Positions 1 to 7,213 of a stretch of 64,000 nt of DNA are shown piece by piece. Source of the stretch: Alicyclobacillus mali (GTDB lineage Bacteria; Bacillota; Bacilli; Alicyclobacillales; Alicyclobacillaceae); assembly GCF_017329565.1 (NCBI RefSeq), contig NZ_JAFMTT010000017.1. One strand, given 5' to 3'. A model generated the notes under the pieces. That model saw only the letters and a list, made by a program, of their open reading frames with translations, was not told the DNA's origin and searched no databases. Each line of letters opens with the position of its first letter. Position 1 is the stretch's first letter. Both the position numbers and the translations under genes were made by a program.

Positions 1-81
1 CACGGGGTGGCCTCGCGCAACCGGCGGGAACGGTTTTTTGGAGCTTCCCTCCATTCCACTGGAGGGTAGCTGGGCCCTTGG

Positions 82-993
82 TTGGTGGGGTTGGGGGCTG
101 GGCGGGCGCGGGGGCGGGGGCTCGTCGCGGAGTGGCGGAAGCTGTTTGCCGAGATCGGACAAGTCCCCCCGTTGGAGGCGGTCCTGCGCGTCTTGCGTGC
201 CCTCGATCCGCCGCCCGATCCGCCCGTCCGCCTGCCCATCCTGGCCGCTCGGCACTTCGGCGATCCGCACGCGCTGGATCGCACGAGTTCTGCGGGACGC
301 GCGCTCTTCGCCTGGCTCGCCTGGAGGTACGGTGCGCTTGGCGCCGACGAGCCCGATTCGGCCGAGATCGCGGAAGGCGCGGCCCAGGATGAGGGCACAT
401 CTGAAACTGTGCGGGCCTGGTACCTGCGCGCGGGCATTCGGATCGACGACGTAAGTCCTGTGGTTCATGTCGCCAACTGGCCCGGGCTAGACGCGAGCCC
501 GATGGCCTTCACGCTTGCCTCGCTCGATCGCGGGACTCTGCGGCGCATTCCGCCGCGGGTGATGGTCGTCGAGAACCCAGCCGTGTTCGCTGAGTTGGCT
601 GAACGATCGCCTGCGCCCGTCGTCTGTTCTTACGGCTGGCCCAACGCCGCCGTGCTTCGCCTTCTCGATCTCGCGACGTCCGCAGGCTCCGAACTGTGGT
701 ACAGCGGCGATTTCGACCTCGGCGGCCTGCGCATCGGCCGGTCCTTGTGGCAGCGCTACGGTCCAAAATTTGTCCCGTGGCGCTTCCGTCATGACATGTA
801 CGACTCGTTGGCGAAATTCGGGCGCGTTTCGCTTTCCGAGGAAGAAAGACCCCATCTCGCCCGCCTGCAGGACGCCCTTTGGGACGCGGAGTTGGCGGTT
901 AACATGCTGACGTTCGGTGTGAAGGTGTTTCAGGAGCAGTTCGTTGATACGCTTGTGGAGGATGCCATGGAGGTGGTTGCACAGCCGCGCTGA
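82..993 (+). CDS. DUF2399 / TIGR02679-type protein (Wadjet JetD-like), 5' end unclear
   Basis: The 303-residue frame carries the features of the TIGR02679/DUF2399 family: a GDPHALD motif near residue 60, then VVENPAVF and YSGDFDLGGLRIG, which resemble a Toprim-type metal site with acidic residues. In Wadjet plasmid-defence systems, proteins of this family are the JetD subunit, proposed to be the nuclease that works with the JetABC SMC complex. JetABC would lie left of the window edge and cannot be seen. Upstream, this frame is closed by a TAG at 67-69, and the first start is a TTG at 82 in a very G-rich stretch (about 80-130). The family normally has more N-terminal sequence, so the 5' part is either in another frame (frameshift) or lost. 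The end at 993 is sound. Confidence 0.7.
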   Translation: MVGLGAGRARGRGLVAEWRKLFAEIGQVPPLEAVLRVLRALDPPPDPPVRLPILAARHFGDPHALDRTSSAGRALFAWLAWRYGALGADEPDSAEIAEGAAQDEGTSETVRAWYLRAGIRIDDVSPVVHVANWPGLDASPMAFTLASLDRGTLRRIPPRVMVVENPAVFAELAERSPAPVVCSYGWPNAAVLRLLDLATSAGSELWYSGDFDLGGLRIGRSLWQRYGPKFVPWRFRHDMYDSLAKFGRVSLSEEERPHLARLQDALWDAELAVNMLTFGVKVFQEQFVDTLVEDAMEVVAQPR

Positions 994-1044
994 TGGCACG
1001 CGCCCTGGCCGTGCCCATTGTGTTCTGGCAAGGAGGGATGCCCC

Positions 1045-1671
1045 ATCGTATGGAGTGTGCTCAACGTCATCGGAACAATTGCCTTTGCCCTGAGCGGTTC
1101 CATCGTTGCGACCGAAGAGCGGTATGACTGGCTCGGCGTGTATGTGCTCGGGTTCGTCGCCGCGTTCGGAGGCGGGATGATTCGGAATCTCATCGTCGGT
1201 TTGCCTGTCGCGCAGATCTGGCACCAGCCCGTCCTGTTTGTCACGGCTGCTCTGACCATCACGGCTGTTCTCATCCTGCCATACGGATTTCTGCATCGCT
1301 TTCGGCGGATCGTCAGCTTCTTCGACGCCATCGGCCTGGCGGCGTTCGCGGTCGAAGGCGCCATGTATGCGTATCGGGCGCACAGCACGTTTGTCACCAC
1401 CGTGGTGGCCGCCTTGATGACAGGGATTGGGGGCGGGCTCATCCGGGATCTCCTCGCCTCGCGCAAACCGCTCGTCTTTCAGGCCGAGATTTACGCCATT
1501 TGGGCGATGCTGGCCGGTGCCGCGGTGGGGTTAGGGCTCGTCCGGGCCGCGTGGGAGGAATATCTGCTGTCCGCTCTCGTCGCCGCCCTTCGCATTCTGT
1601 CGGTTCGCTGGAATTGGCATCTTCCACGTACCGGGCCGCCGGAGGGAAATACGACGCCCTTCGGCGCATGA
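1045..1671 (+). CDS. UPF0126 / TRIC-family membrane protein
   Basis: This is a roughly 208-residue multi-spanning protein with two related halves, each with a GGG(M/L)IR(N/D)L motif, typical of the UPF0126/TRIC cation channel family (two domains of three helices plus a last helix). The frame can be opened at a TTG at 1018, but the strong ribosome binding site AAGGAGGG lies at 1030-1037. Family members usually begin as M-x-W-x(3)-N-I-G-T-x-A-F-A-L-S-G, which puts residue 1 at the ATC codon at 1045, seven bases after the SD. The next normal in-frame start is GTG at 1057, rather far away. I place the start at ATC 1045 on spacing and family fit. The physiological ion is not inferable. Confidence 0.8.
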   Translation: MVWSVLNVIGTIAFALSGSIVATEERYDWLGVYVLGFVAAFGGGMIRNLIVGLPVAQIWHQPVLFVTAALTITAVLILPYGFLHRFRRIVSFFDAIGLAAFAVEGAMYAYRAHSTFVTTVVAALMTGIGGGLIRDLLASRKPLVFQAEIYAIWAMLAGAAVGLGLVRAAWEEYLLSALVAALRILSVRWNWHLPRTGPPEGNTTPFGA

Positions 1672-1823
1672 GCCCTTGCCAACTTGCCGCTTCAAATGCC
1701 GTAGTTTGACAGTGCTCCAATCTCAAAAATTCCTCAAGAAAATTTCAAGGTTGGTCAGATACGATCAAGGGGAGAGTTTCCATCCTCTCAACAGCGCTCT
1801 GGCCGCCTGATGAAAGGGCGTCC

Positions 1824-2195
1824 GTGATCGTGAGACTCTGGCATGAGGCGTTGATTCCGAAGCTGCCGCGCGCGCAGCTGTTGGGGCAGCATCGGGAATG
1901 TTGTGCCCTGCGGGGGCTTGGCTGGAACCGCCCCCACGCGACGGTGAATTACGTCTTTCAGCATCCGTACGAGTACTTGGTTCAGTATCATCGGCTGGTC
2001 ATGGAGGAGATGGAGCGGCGAGGGTACCACGTGGATTCCGCGTGGCGGGATCCGCGCTACCGCGGGAAGCGCGCGCCGCTGGCTGAGGTGGACCCTTCTC
2101 GCGATTCCCAGTCGTCGCCCATTTATCCTGAGCATGACGACAGGTATCTGGCCGCTTGTCTCGAAAACCTACGGGCGAAGGGCATCATACTGTGA
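1824..2195 (+). CDS. Pyr_excise / TIGR02328-family protein
   Basis: The product is 123 residues, starting with GTG at 1824 or, equally in frame, GTG at 1830, behind a GAAAGGG box. The sequence RLWHEALIPKLPRAQLLGQH, the ALRGLGW and HATVNYVF motifs and the VMEEMERRGY segment match the TIGR02328 branch of the Pyr_excise family (PF03013), whose phage T4 member is the endonuclease V pyrimidine-dimer glycosylase. Whether this branch repairs UV damage is not established, so the function is by family only. Its stop codon is directly followed by the ATG of a broken EAL fragment. The 152 bp before it hold no clear promoter, only a TTGACA at 1706 without a good -10. Confidence 0.75.
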   Translation: MIVRLWHEALIPKLPRAQLLGQHRECCALRGLGWNRPHATVNYVFQHPYEYLVQYHRLVMEEMERRGYHVDSAWRDPRYRGKRAPLAEVDPSRDSQSSPIYPEHDDRYLAACLENLRAKGIIL

Positions 2196-2462
2196 ATGCG
2201 CGGAGGTTTTCGAGATGTCGTGAAGTTGGATCGCCAATTCGTCGATCACGTCGACCGCGATCCCGCCAAACGCCGTGTGGCGCAAGGGCTCGCCGAGATG
2301 GCCCAATCGCTCGGCATTCGCCTGTTGGCGGAGGGCGTCGAGCGGCCTGAGGAAGCGATGGCCCTGCTTGACCTGGGATACACGTGGCAACAGGGGTACC
2401 TGTACGCGCGGCCGTCGCTCGAGGTGCCGGACGGTTCGGTCGCGTGGTTGCCGCGGGCGTGA
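2196..2462 (+). pseudogene. C-terminal remnant of an EAL (c-di-GMP phosphodiesterase) domain
   Basis: The 88 residues contain only the end of an EAL domain: VKLDRQFV (normally D-x-x-K-I-D-x-x-F), LLAEGVE (the conserved AEGVE) and QGYLYARP (QG-Y-x-F-x-x-P). The EAL signature itself and the first two thirds of the domain are missing. Immediately upstream is the intact Pyr_excise gene, with the fragment's ATG starting at the base after its stop, so a deletion has fused the two. A short expressed product is possible but could not be an active phosphodiesterase. A TATACT box lies at 2486-2491, after the fragment, and may be the -10 for the glycosyltransferase operon. Confidence 0.8.
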
Positions 2463-2524
2463 GATCCAGACGTGGAGCGTTTCGCTATACTACGGATGTA
2501 TCTTTCGGACAGGGGGAGCATCCG

Positions 2525-3742
2525 TTGCCGACTGGAAAACCGACTGTCGCGGTGATTTCGTATCACGCGCCGCCCGTCTTGAACGCCGAATCGATTCTCG
2601 TGTGGAAAACGCTCAAGGTGCTGAGAACGTGGTTTCATCTGCGCCTCGTCACGGCCAGCGTCCCGTCCGCCGATACGACGCTCTCGCTTCCGGACGACAT
2701 CGAGGTGGAGCGACTCCCCACCTGGATGCCGTCCGCGTACAAGCCGCGCCGCGCGCTGGAGAAGATCATTGGGCGATTTGCCGACGAGGCGTGGCTGTGG
2801 GCGAAGCAAGCGCCGGCCTCTATGAATCTGCCCGTCGATCTCCTCTACAGCCGATCCCAGCCGGGCGCGAGCCATCTTCTCGCACTTCGTTGGAAGCTGC
2901 GGACTGGGAGACCGTGGATCGCCCAGTTCAGCGATCCCTGGGCGCACAATCCGTACCACGCGGGGCGAACGTCGAGGCGCAAGGCGTTTGACGAGGCGAA
3001 TGAACGCGCGGTCGTAGCCAAGGCGGACGCGCTCATCTTTCCCACGAAGGAAATCCTTGAGCAGTACGTTCATTTGTATCCACACGTGCCCGTCGCGGAC
3101 AAGTCGTTGGTCCTGCCTCATCACTTCATGCCAGAGCTCTACCCGGAGCGCGTCGAGCGCCCGGCGGAGATCGCGGACAAGTTGCTCTTCGCGTATCTCG
3201 GCGACTTCTATGGACAGCGTTCGCCGGAGCCGTTCCTTGCCGGACTCGAAGAGGCCCTGACCGCGCGGCCCGACATGCGACAACGCGTGGCCGTGGAGTT
3301 TTACGGCAACGTCGAGTCGAAGTTTGAGCCGCTCGTGGCGCGGGCGCCCATTCCGATTCGCAAGGGACGGGTGTCGTATCTCGACAGCCTTGTGCGCATG
3401 CGGCAGGCGGACGTGCTCGTTCTCATCGATGCGCCATCGGCCACAGGCCGCAACCCATTTCTGGCCTCGAAGCTCATTGATTATTTGGGTGCCGGAAGGA
3501 AGATACTGGGTATCACGGACGTGGAAGGGACCGCTGCGGACATCCTTCGCGCCGAGGGACATCCCGTCGTGAGCCCGCGCGACGTGGACGGGATCGCGTC
3601 GGCGATGGTGGCGCTGATGGACGCGTACCAGCGCGGCGAGTCGTTTTCCGTGCCCGTGCCCCTGGCGTACTCCAGTGAAGAAGTCGTCGGGAAACTCGCG
3701 GCTCAGATGGAGCGTCTGTTGGGGGAGACACACATGAAGTGA
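2525..3742 (+). CDS. Glycosyltransferase, GT-B fold (GT4-like)
   Basis: The 405-residue protein starts at TTG 2525, preceded by AGGGGGAG at good spacing; earlier in-frame starts would run through the EAL remnant. The N-terminus (TVAVISYHAPP) and the C-terminal half, with FAYLGDFYGQRSPEPFLAGL and the late FLASKLIDYLGAGRKILGI block, are typical of GT-B enzymes of the glycosyltransferase 4 type that transfer a sugar from a nucleotide donor. No membrane segment is seen. It is the first gene of a tight run with APS kinase and a sulfotransferase, which suggests the sugar it adds belongs to a glycan that is then sulfated. Donor and acceptor are unknown. Confidence 0.8.
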   Translation: MPTGKPTVAVISYHAPPVLNAESILVWKTLKVLRTWFHLRLVTASVPSADTTLSLPDDIEVERLPTWMPSAYKPRRALEKIIGRFADEAWLWAKQAPASMNLPVDLLYSRSQPGASHLLALRWKLRTGRPWIAQFSDPWAHNPYHAGRTSRRKAFDEANERAVVAKADALIFPTKEILEQYVHLYPHVPVADKSLVLPHHFMPELYPERVERPAEIADKLLFAYLGDFYGQRSPEPFLAGLEEALTARPDMRQRVAVEFYGNVESKFEPLVARAPIPIRKGRVSYLDSLVRMRQADVLVLIDAPSATGRNPFLASKLIDYLGAGRKILGITDVEGTAADILRAEGHPVVSPRDVDGIASAMVALMDAYQRGESFSVPVPLAYSSEEVVGKLAAQMERLLGETHMK

Positions 3743-3751
3743 GGGTGAGCG

Positions 3752-4387
3752 ATGAGCACCATTGTGTGGCAGCCTACGCCGGTGACGAAGGCGGACAGGC
3801 GCCGATTGAACGGGCATTCGAGCTGTGTGGTGTGGCTGACGGGTTTGTCGGGATCGGGCAAGTCGACCATCGCCTGCGCGCTGGAGCTCGCGCTGCACGA
3901 GCGAGGCGTGCGGACGTATCTGCTGGACGGGGACAACCTCCGCCATGGGCTCAATCGCGATCTCGGCTTTTCCGCCGACCATCGCGCGGAGAACATCCGG
4001 CGGACGGCCGAGGTGGCGAAGCTGTTTGTGGACGCGGGCGTCATCGCCATCTGCGGCCTCATTTCGCCATACCGGCGGGATCGGGAGGCGGCCCGCGCGC
4101 TGTTTGAGCCGGGGGAGTTTGTCGAGGTCTTCGTCGACTGCCCGGTCGATGTGTGCAAGGCGCGCGATCCGAAGGGGCTCTATCGGCGAGCGTTGGCTGG
4201 GGAAATCAAAGGGTTCACGGGCATCGACGATCCGTACGAGCCGCCGCATAAACCGGATCTCGTGCTGAAGACGGATCGAACGCCCATCCACGAGTGCGTC
4301 AAGGACATTCTCCGCTATCTTGAGCGAACGGGCTGCCTGAATACGCCGGCGAACGCCGCGGGCGAGCGGGCGGCCGGGGAAAGGTAG
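3752..4387 (+). CDS. cysC: Adenylylsulfate (APS) kinase
   Basis: The enzyme makes PAPS from APS and ATP. The 211 residues show the P-loop GLSGSGKST (31-39), DGDNLRHGLN, the RAENIRR motif, and the substrate lid sequence DPKGLYRRALAGEIKGFTG with DDPYE after it. These are diagnostic for CysC. Length is normal apart from an alanine/glycine-rich C-terminal tail. It starts nine bases after the glycosyltransferase and is followed three bases later by a sulfotransferase. No ATP sulfurylase or PAPS reductase gene is adjacent, so this copy most likely supplies PAPS as a sulfate donor, not for assimilation. Confidence 0.95.
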   Translation: MSTIVWQPTPVTKADRRRLNGHSSCVVWLTGLSGSGKSTIACALELALHERGVRTYLLDGDNLRHGLNRDLGFSADHRAENIRRTAEVAKLFVDAGVIAICGLISPYRRDREAARALFEPGEFVEVFVDCPVDVCKARDPKGLYRRALAGEIKGFTGIDDPYEPPHKPDLVLKTDRTPIHECVKDILRYLERTGCLNTPANAAGERAAGER

Positions 4388-4390
4388 GGG

Positions 4391-5317
4391 ATGGACGTGG
4401 CGCACCCGAATTTCTTCATCGTCGGCGCGGCGAAGGCCGGCACGAGTTCGCTCGATCGGTATCTGAGCCAGCACCCGGACATCTACATTCCGCCGAAGAA
4501 AGAGGCGCATTTCTTTTCCATCCCCGATTTTCCCGAGCGTTTCACGGGCCCCGGCGACGAGGGCATGAACCTGTACACGATTCGCGATGAGGCCGCGTAC
4601 CTCAAGCTGTTTGACGGCGTTCGAGGCGAGCGGGCTGTGGGCGAGGCATCCGTGTTTTACCTGTTCTACCCCGGCACGGCGCAGCGCATCTACGACGCGC
4701 ACCCCGACGCCAAGATCCTCATCATGCTGCGCAATCCGGTCGATCGCGCCTTCTCCGCCTACATGCATCTGGTGCGCGACGAGCGAGAGACGCTTTCGTT
4801 CCGAGAGTCGCTCGCCAAGGAGGAGGAGCGGATCCGGCAACACTACGAGCCGCTGTGGTATTATCGTGCCGTCGGCCTGTATGCGGCGCAGGTCAAGCGG
4901 TATCTCGACGTGTTCGGGCGAGATCAGGTCAAGGTCATCCTGTTTGAGGATTTCGCGCGCGATCCGGTCCAGGTGGTTCGGGACTGCTGCGCGTTCCTCG
5001 GCGTGTCCACAGACTTCGTTCCAGACACCTCCATTCGCCACAACGAGTCGGGCGTGCCCAAGTCGAGATCGCTCTACAACTTCATCGCGAAGCCGAACGC
5101 GCTGAAGGAAATGGTGAAGCCGTTCATTCCGGCCGCGGTGCGCGAGCGGTTGGGCAACCAGGCGAAGTCGATGGTGCTCGGGCGGATGGAGATGGAGCCC
5201 GACCTGCGGGAGGAGTTGACCGAATTCTTTGCGCCGGACGTGGCCCGGCTGGAGGCGCTCATCCATCGCGACTTGTCCGCGTGGCGGCGCCCGGCGCGGG
5301 CTGCGGGATCGCAGTGA
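4391..5317 (+). CDS. PAPS-dependent sulfotransferase
   Basis: The 308-residue protein begins NFFIVGAAKAGTSSL, the 5'-phosphosulfate loop (P-x-x-GTSSL type), and has the 3'-phosphate-binding segment LRNPVDRAFSAYMH around residues 117-130. This is the arrangement of the Sulfotransfer_1 family (PF00685), to which heparan and other carbohydrate sulfotransferases belong. No signal peptide or membrane helix is visible, so it should act in the cytosol on a lipid-linked or nucleotide-linked acceptor. Being three bases behind cysC, it is almost certainly cotranscribed with it. The acceptor (S-layer glycan, exopolysaccharide or glycolipid) cannot be read from sequence. Confidence 0.9.
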   Translation: MDVAHPNFFIVGAAKAGTSSLDRYLSQHPDIYIPPKKEAHFFSIPDFPERFTGPGDEGMNLYTIRDEAAYLKLFDGVRGERAVGEASVFYLFYPGTAQRIYDAHPDAKILIMLRNPVDRAFSAYMHLVRDERETLSFRESLAKEEERIRQHYEPLWYYRAVGLYAAQVKRYLDVFGRDQVKVILFEDFARDPVQVVRDCCAFLGVSTDFVPDTSIRHNESGVPKSRSLYNFIAKPNALKEMVKPFIPAAVRERLGNQAKSMVLGRMEMEPDLREELTEFFAPDVARLEALIHRDLSAWRRPARAAGSQ

Positions 5318-5334
5318 GACGGGAGGAGAAGCGC

Positions 5335-5820
5335 ATGGAGGTTTTGGAGGCGATTCGGGGGCGCCGGCACATCAAGCAGTTCAAGCCGGATCCCATTGAT
5401 GAAGCGACGTGGATGAGCTGGCTGCAGGAGGCGACGAACGCGCCGAACCACAAGATGACTGAGCCATGGGAGATCATCGTCGTGGGGCCGGAGGCGCGGA
5501 TGAATCTGCGTCACGGCGCGAACTTTGGCGATGCGCCGGTCGTGCTTGCGGTGCTCAGCAAGCGGGGCAGCTCGCAGATGGAGCGCGATGAGAACCTGAT
5601 GGCCGTCGCTTGTTTCCTCGAAAACTTGAGCCTCATCGCGGAGGCAAACGGCGCGGGCATCCGCTGGACGTCCATTGGCTGGCAGGAGCACGCGCACCAG
5701 GTGCTCGGGGTGTCGGACGAGTACGACATTGCGAACATCATCGGGTTGGGCTATCCGGAGGAAGTGCCGCCGGCGAAGCCGCGCACGCCCATCGCCGAGA
5801 AGATCCGGCGGGTGCCCTGA
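5335..5820 (+). CDS. Nitroreductase-family protein
   Basis: This 161-residue protein starts at ATG 5335 behind GGGAGGAG. The N-terminus EAIRGRRHIKQF and the NAPNHKMTEPWEI segment match FMN-dependent nitroreductases (the usual R-R-S-x-R-x-F and A-P-x-x-x-x-x-P-W motifs), and GLGYPEE near the C-terminus is also typical. Such enzymes reduce nitro or quinone-like compounds with NAD(P)H; the natural substrate is unknown. It lies 17 bases after the sulfotransferase, and its stop codon overlaps the start of aroA by one base (TGATG), so translation of the two is likely coupled. Confidence 0.85.
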   Translation: MEVLEAIRGRRHIKQFKPDPIDEATWMSWLQEATNAPNHKMTEPWEIIVVGPEARMNLRHGANFGDAPVVLAVLSKRGSSQMERDENLMAVACFLENLSLIAEANGAGIRWTSIGWQEHAHQVLGVSDEYDIANIIGLGYPEEVPPAKPRTPIAEKIRRVP

Positions 5821-7172
5821 TGGCGGACGCGAGGCAAGGCGCGGATCTGGAGGCGAGATCGCCCTGGGCGCTCGGGGGCTATCGCCTTGCGCGGGTGGGG
5901 CCTGTGCGCAGCCCCGTGGACGCGGAGGTGCGCGTGCCGGGATCGAAGAGCGTGACCAATCGGGCGCTCGTCATCGCCGCGCTGGCGACGGGCGAGTCGA
6001 GGCTTTTGGGCATCCTGCGAAGCGACGACGCGTACTGGTGCATTGAGGCGCTGCGCGGGCTCGGCGTCCCGGTTGAGGTGGAGGGAGACGTCGTCCGCAT
6101 GACCGGCTGCGGTGGGCAGTTTCCCCGAAACGACGCGCGCGTCTACACCGGTGCGGGCGGCACGACGGCGCGGTTTCTCACGGCCGCGCTCGCGGCGTCG
6201 TCGGGCGAGTACGAGATTCGCGGCAGCAGGCGGATGAATGAACGGCCGATGGGCGAGCTGTTTCAAGCGCTGCGGTCGCTCGGGGCCGAAATCGAGCCGC
6301 TGGAGCGCCCGGACACGCTGCCCATTCGCCTCAGGGCTCGAGGGCTCGCAGGCGGAGAGGTCGCGATGTCGGGCGCGCAATCGTCCCAGTTTGTGAGCGG
6401 GGTGCTCATCGCGGCGCCCTACGCGCGCGCGCCGGTGAGCGTGCGCATCGTGGATCACATTGTCCAGCACGCCTACGTCCACATCACGCTCGACATGATG
6501 CAGGCGTTCGGCGCGACGTGCGCGGCTGCGGACGATCTCGCCGTCATCTCGGTCGAGCCGGGTGGCTACCGCGGCCGCGCGTACGACATTGAGGCGGACG
6601 CGTCCACGGCCTGCTATTTCTTCGCCGCCGCGGCTGTGACGGGCGGTCGGGTCCGTGTGACAAACCTCACGCGCGACACGCGCCAGCCCGACGTTGACTT
6701 TGTCGACGTGCTCGCGAAGATGGGATGTCAGGTGGATTTGTCGGCTGCGGGCGTCGAGGTCAAAGGCCCCGAGAAGCTTCGCGGCGGTTTCTCCTTCAGC
6801 ATGAAGGAGATGTCGGATCAGACGCTGACGCTCGCGTTCCTCGCGCCGTTTGCGGACGGGCCGATTGAAATCACCGGCGTGGGCCATATCCGGCATCACG
6901 AGTCGGACCGCATCCGGGTCATCGTCGAGAGCCTCGCGCGCGTGGGCGTCCGCGCCGAAGAGCGGGAAGACGGCGTCGTCGTGTATCCGGGCGCGCCTCA
7001 GCCCGCGGTGCTCCCGTCCTACGATGACCACCGCGTGGCCATGGCGCTCTCGGTGCTCGCGCTTCGCGCCGAGGGCATCGAAATTGAGGATCCGGGTTGT
7101 GTCTCGAAGACGTGCCCAACGTTTTTTCAGCACCTGCGGGAGATGGGCGCTCCGGTCGATCTCGTCCAATGA
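5820..7172 (+). CDS. aroA: 3-phosphoshikimate 1-carboxyvinyltransferase (EPSP synthase)
   Basis: The 450-residue enzyme condenses PEP with shikimate-3-phosphate in aromatic amino acid synthesis. It contains PGSKSVTNRALVIAALATG near residue 40, the GAGGTTARFLTAAL PEP-binding motif, ERPMGELFQAL, and the late SYDDHRVAMALSVLALRAEG segment, all standard for AroA. The ATG overlaps the nitroreductase stop. Residues 1-30 extend beyond the usual family start, but no better start with an SD is seen. It ends 11 bp before the convergent RND gene. No other shikimate-pathway gene is in the window. Confidence 0.95.
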   Translation: MADARQGADLEARSPWALGGYRLARVGPVRSPVDAEVRVPGSKSVTNRALVIAALATGESRLLGILRSDDAYWCIEALRGLGVPVEVEGDVVRMTGCGGQFPRNDARVYTGAGGTTARFLTAALAASSGEYEIRGSRRMNERPMGELFQALRSLGAEIEPLERPDTLPIRLRARGLAGGEVAMSGAQSSQFVSGVLIAAPYARAPVSVRIVDHIVQHAYVHITLDMMQAFGATCAAADDLAVISVEPGGYRGRAYDIEADASTACYFFAAAAVTGGRVRVTNLTRDTRQPDVDFVDVLAKMGCQVDLSAAGVEVKGPEKLRGGFSFSMKEMSDQTLTLAFLAPFADGPIEITGVGHIRHHESDRIRVIVESLARVGVRAEEREDGVVVYPGAPQPAVLPSYDDHRVAMALSVLALRAEGIEIEDPGCVSKTCPTFFQHLREMGAPVDLVQ

Positions 7173-7175
7173 AGA

Positions 7176-7213
7176 GAGGCTGCTCACGGCGCATGGCGCG
7201 CCGGGGCAGCCTC
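7176..7213. terminator. Hairpin between convergent aroA and the RND exporter
   Basis: GAGGCTGC at 7176-7183 pairs with GCAGCCTC at 7206-7213, with further GC-rich sequence inside. It lies just after aroA and within the last codons of the convergent gene. It lacks a long T tract on either side, so its role as a bidirectional terminator is only probable. Confidence 0.4.

Noticed and set aside
1672..1823. TTGACA at 1706 as a promoter for the Pyr_excise gene
   Set aside because: No acceptable -10 box lies 16-18 bases downstream.
2246..5266. A 1006-codon open frame on the minus strand
   Set aside because: It lies opposite the glycosyltransferase, cysC and sulfotransferase genes, has no domain-like sequence and is rich in Arg and His, as antisense frames of GC-rich genes are.
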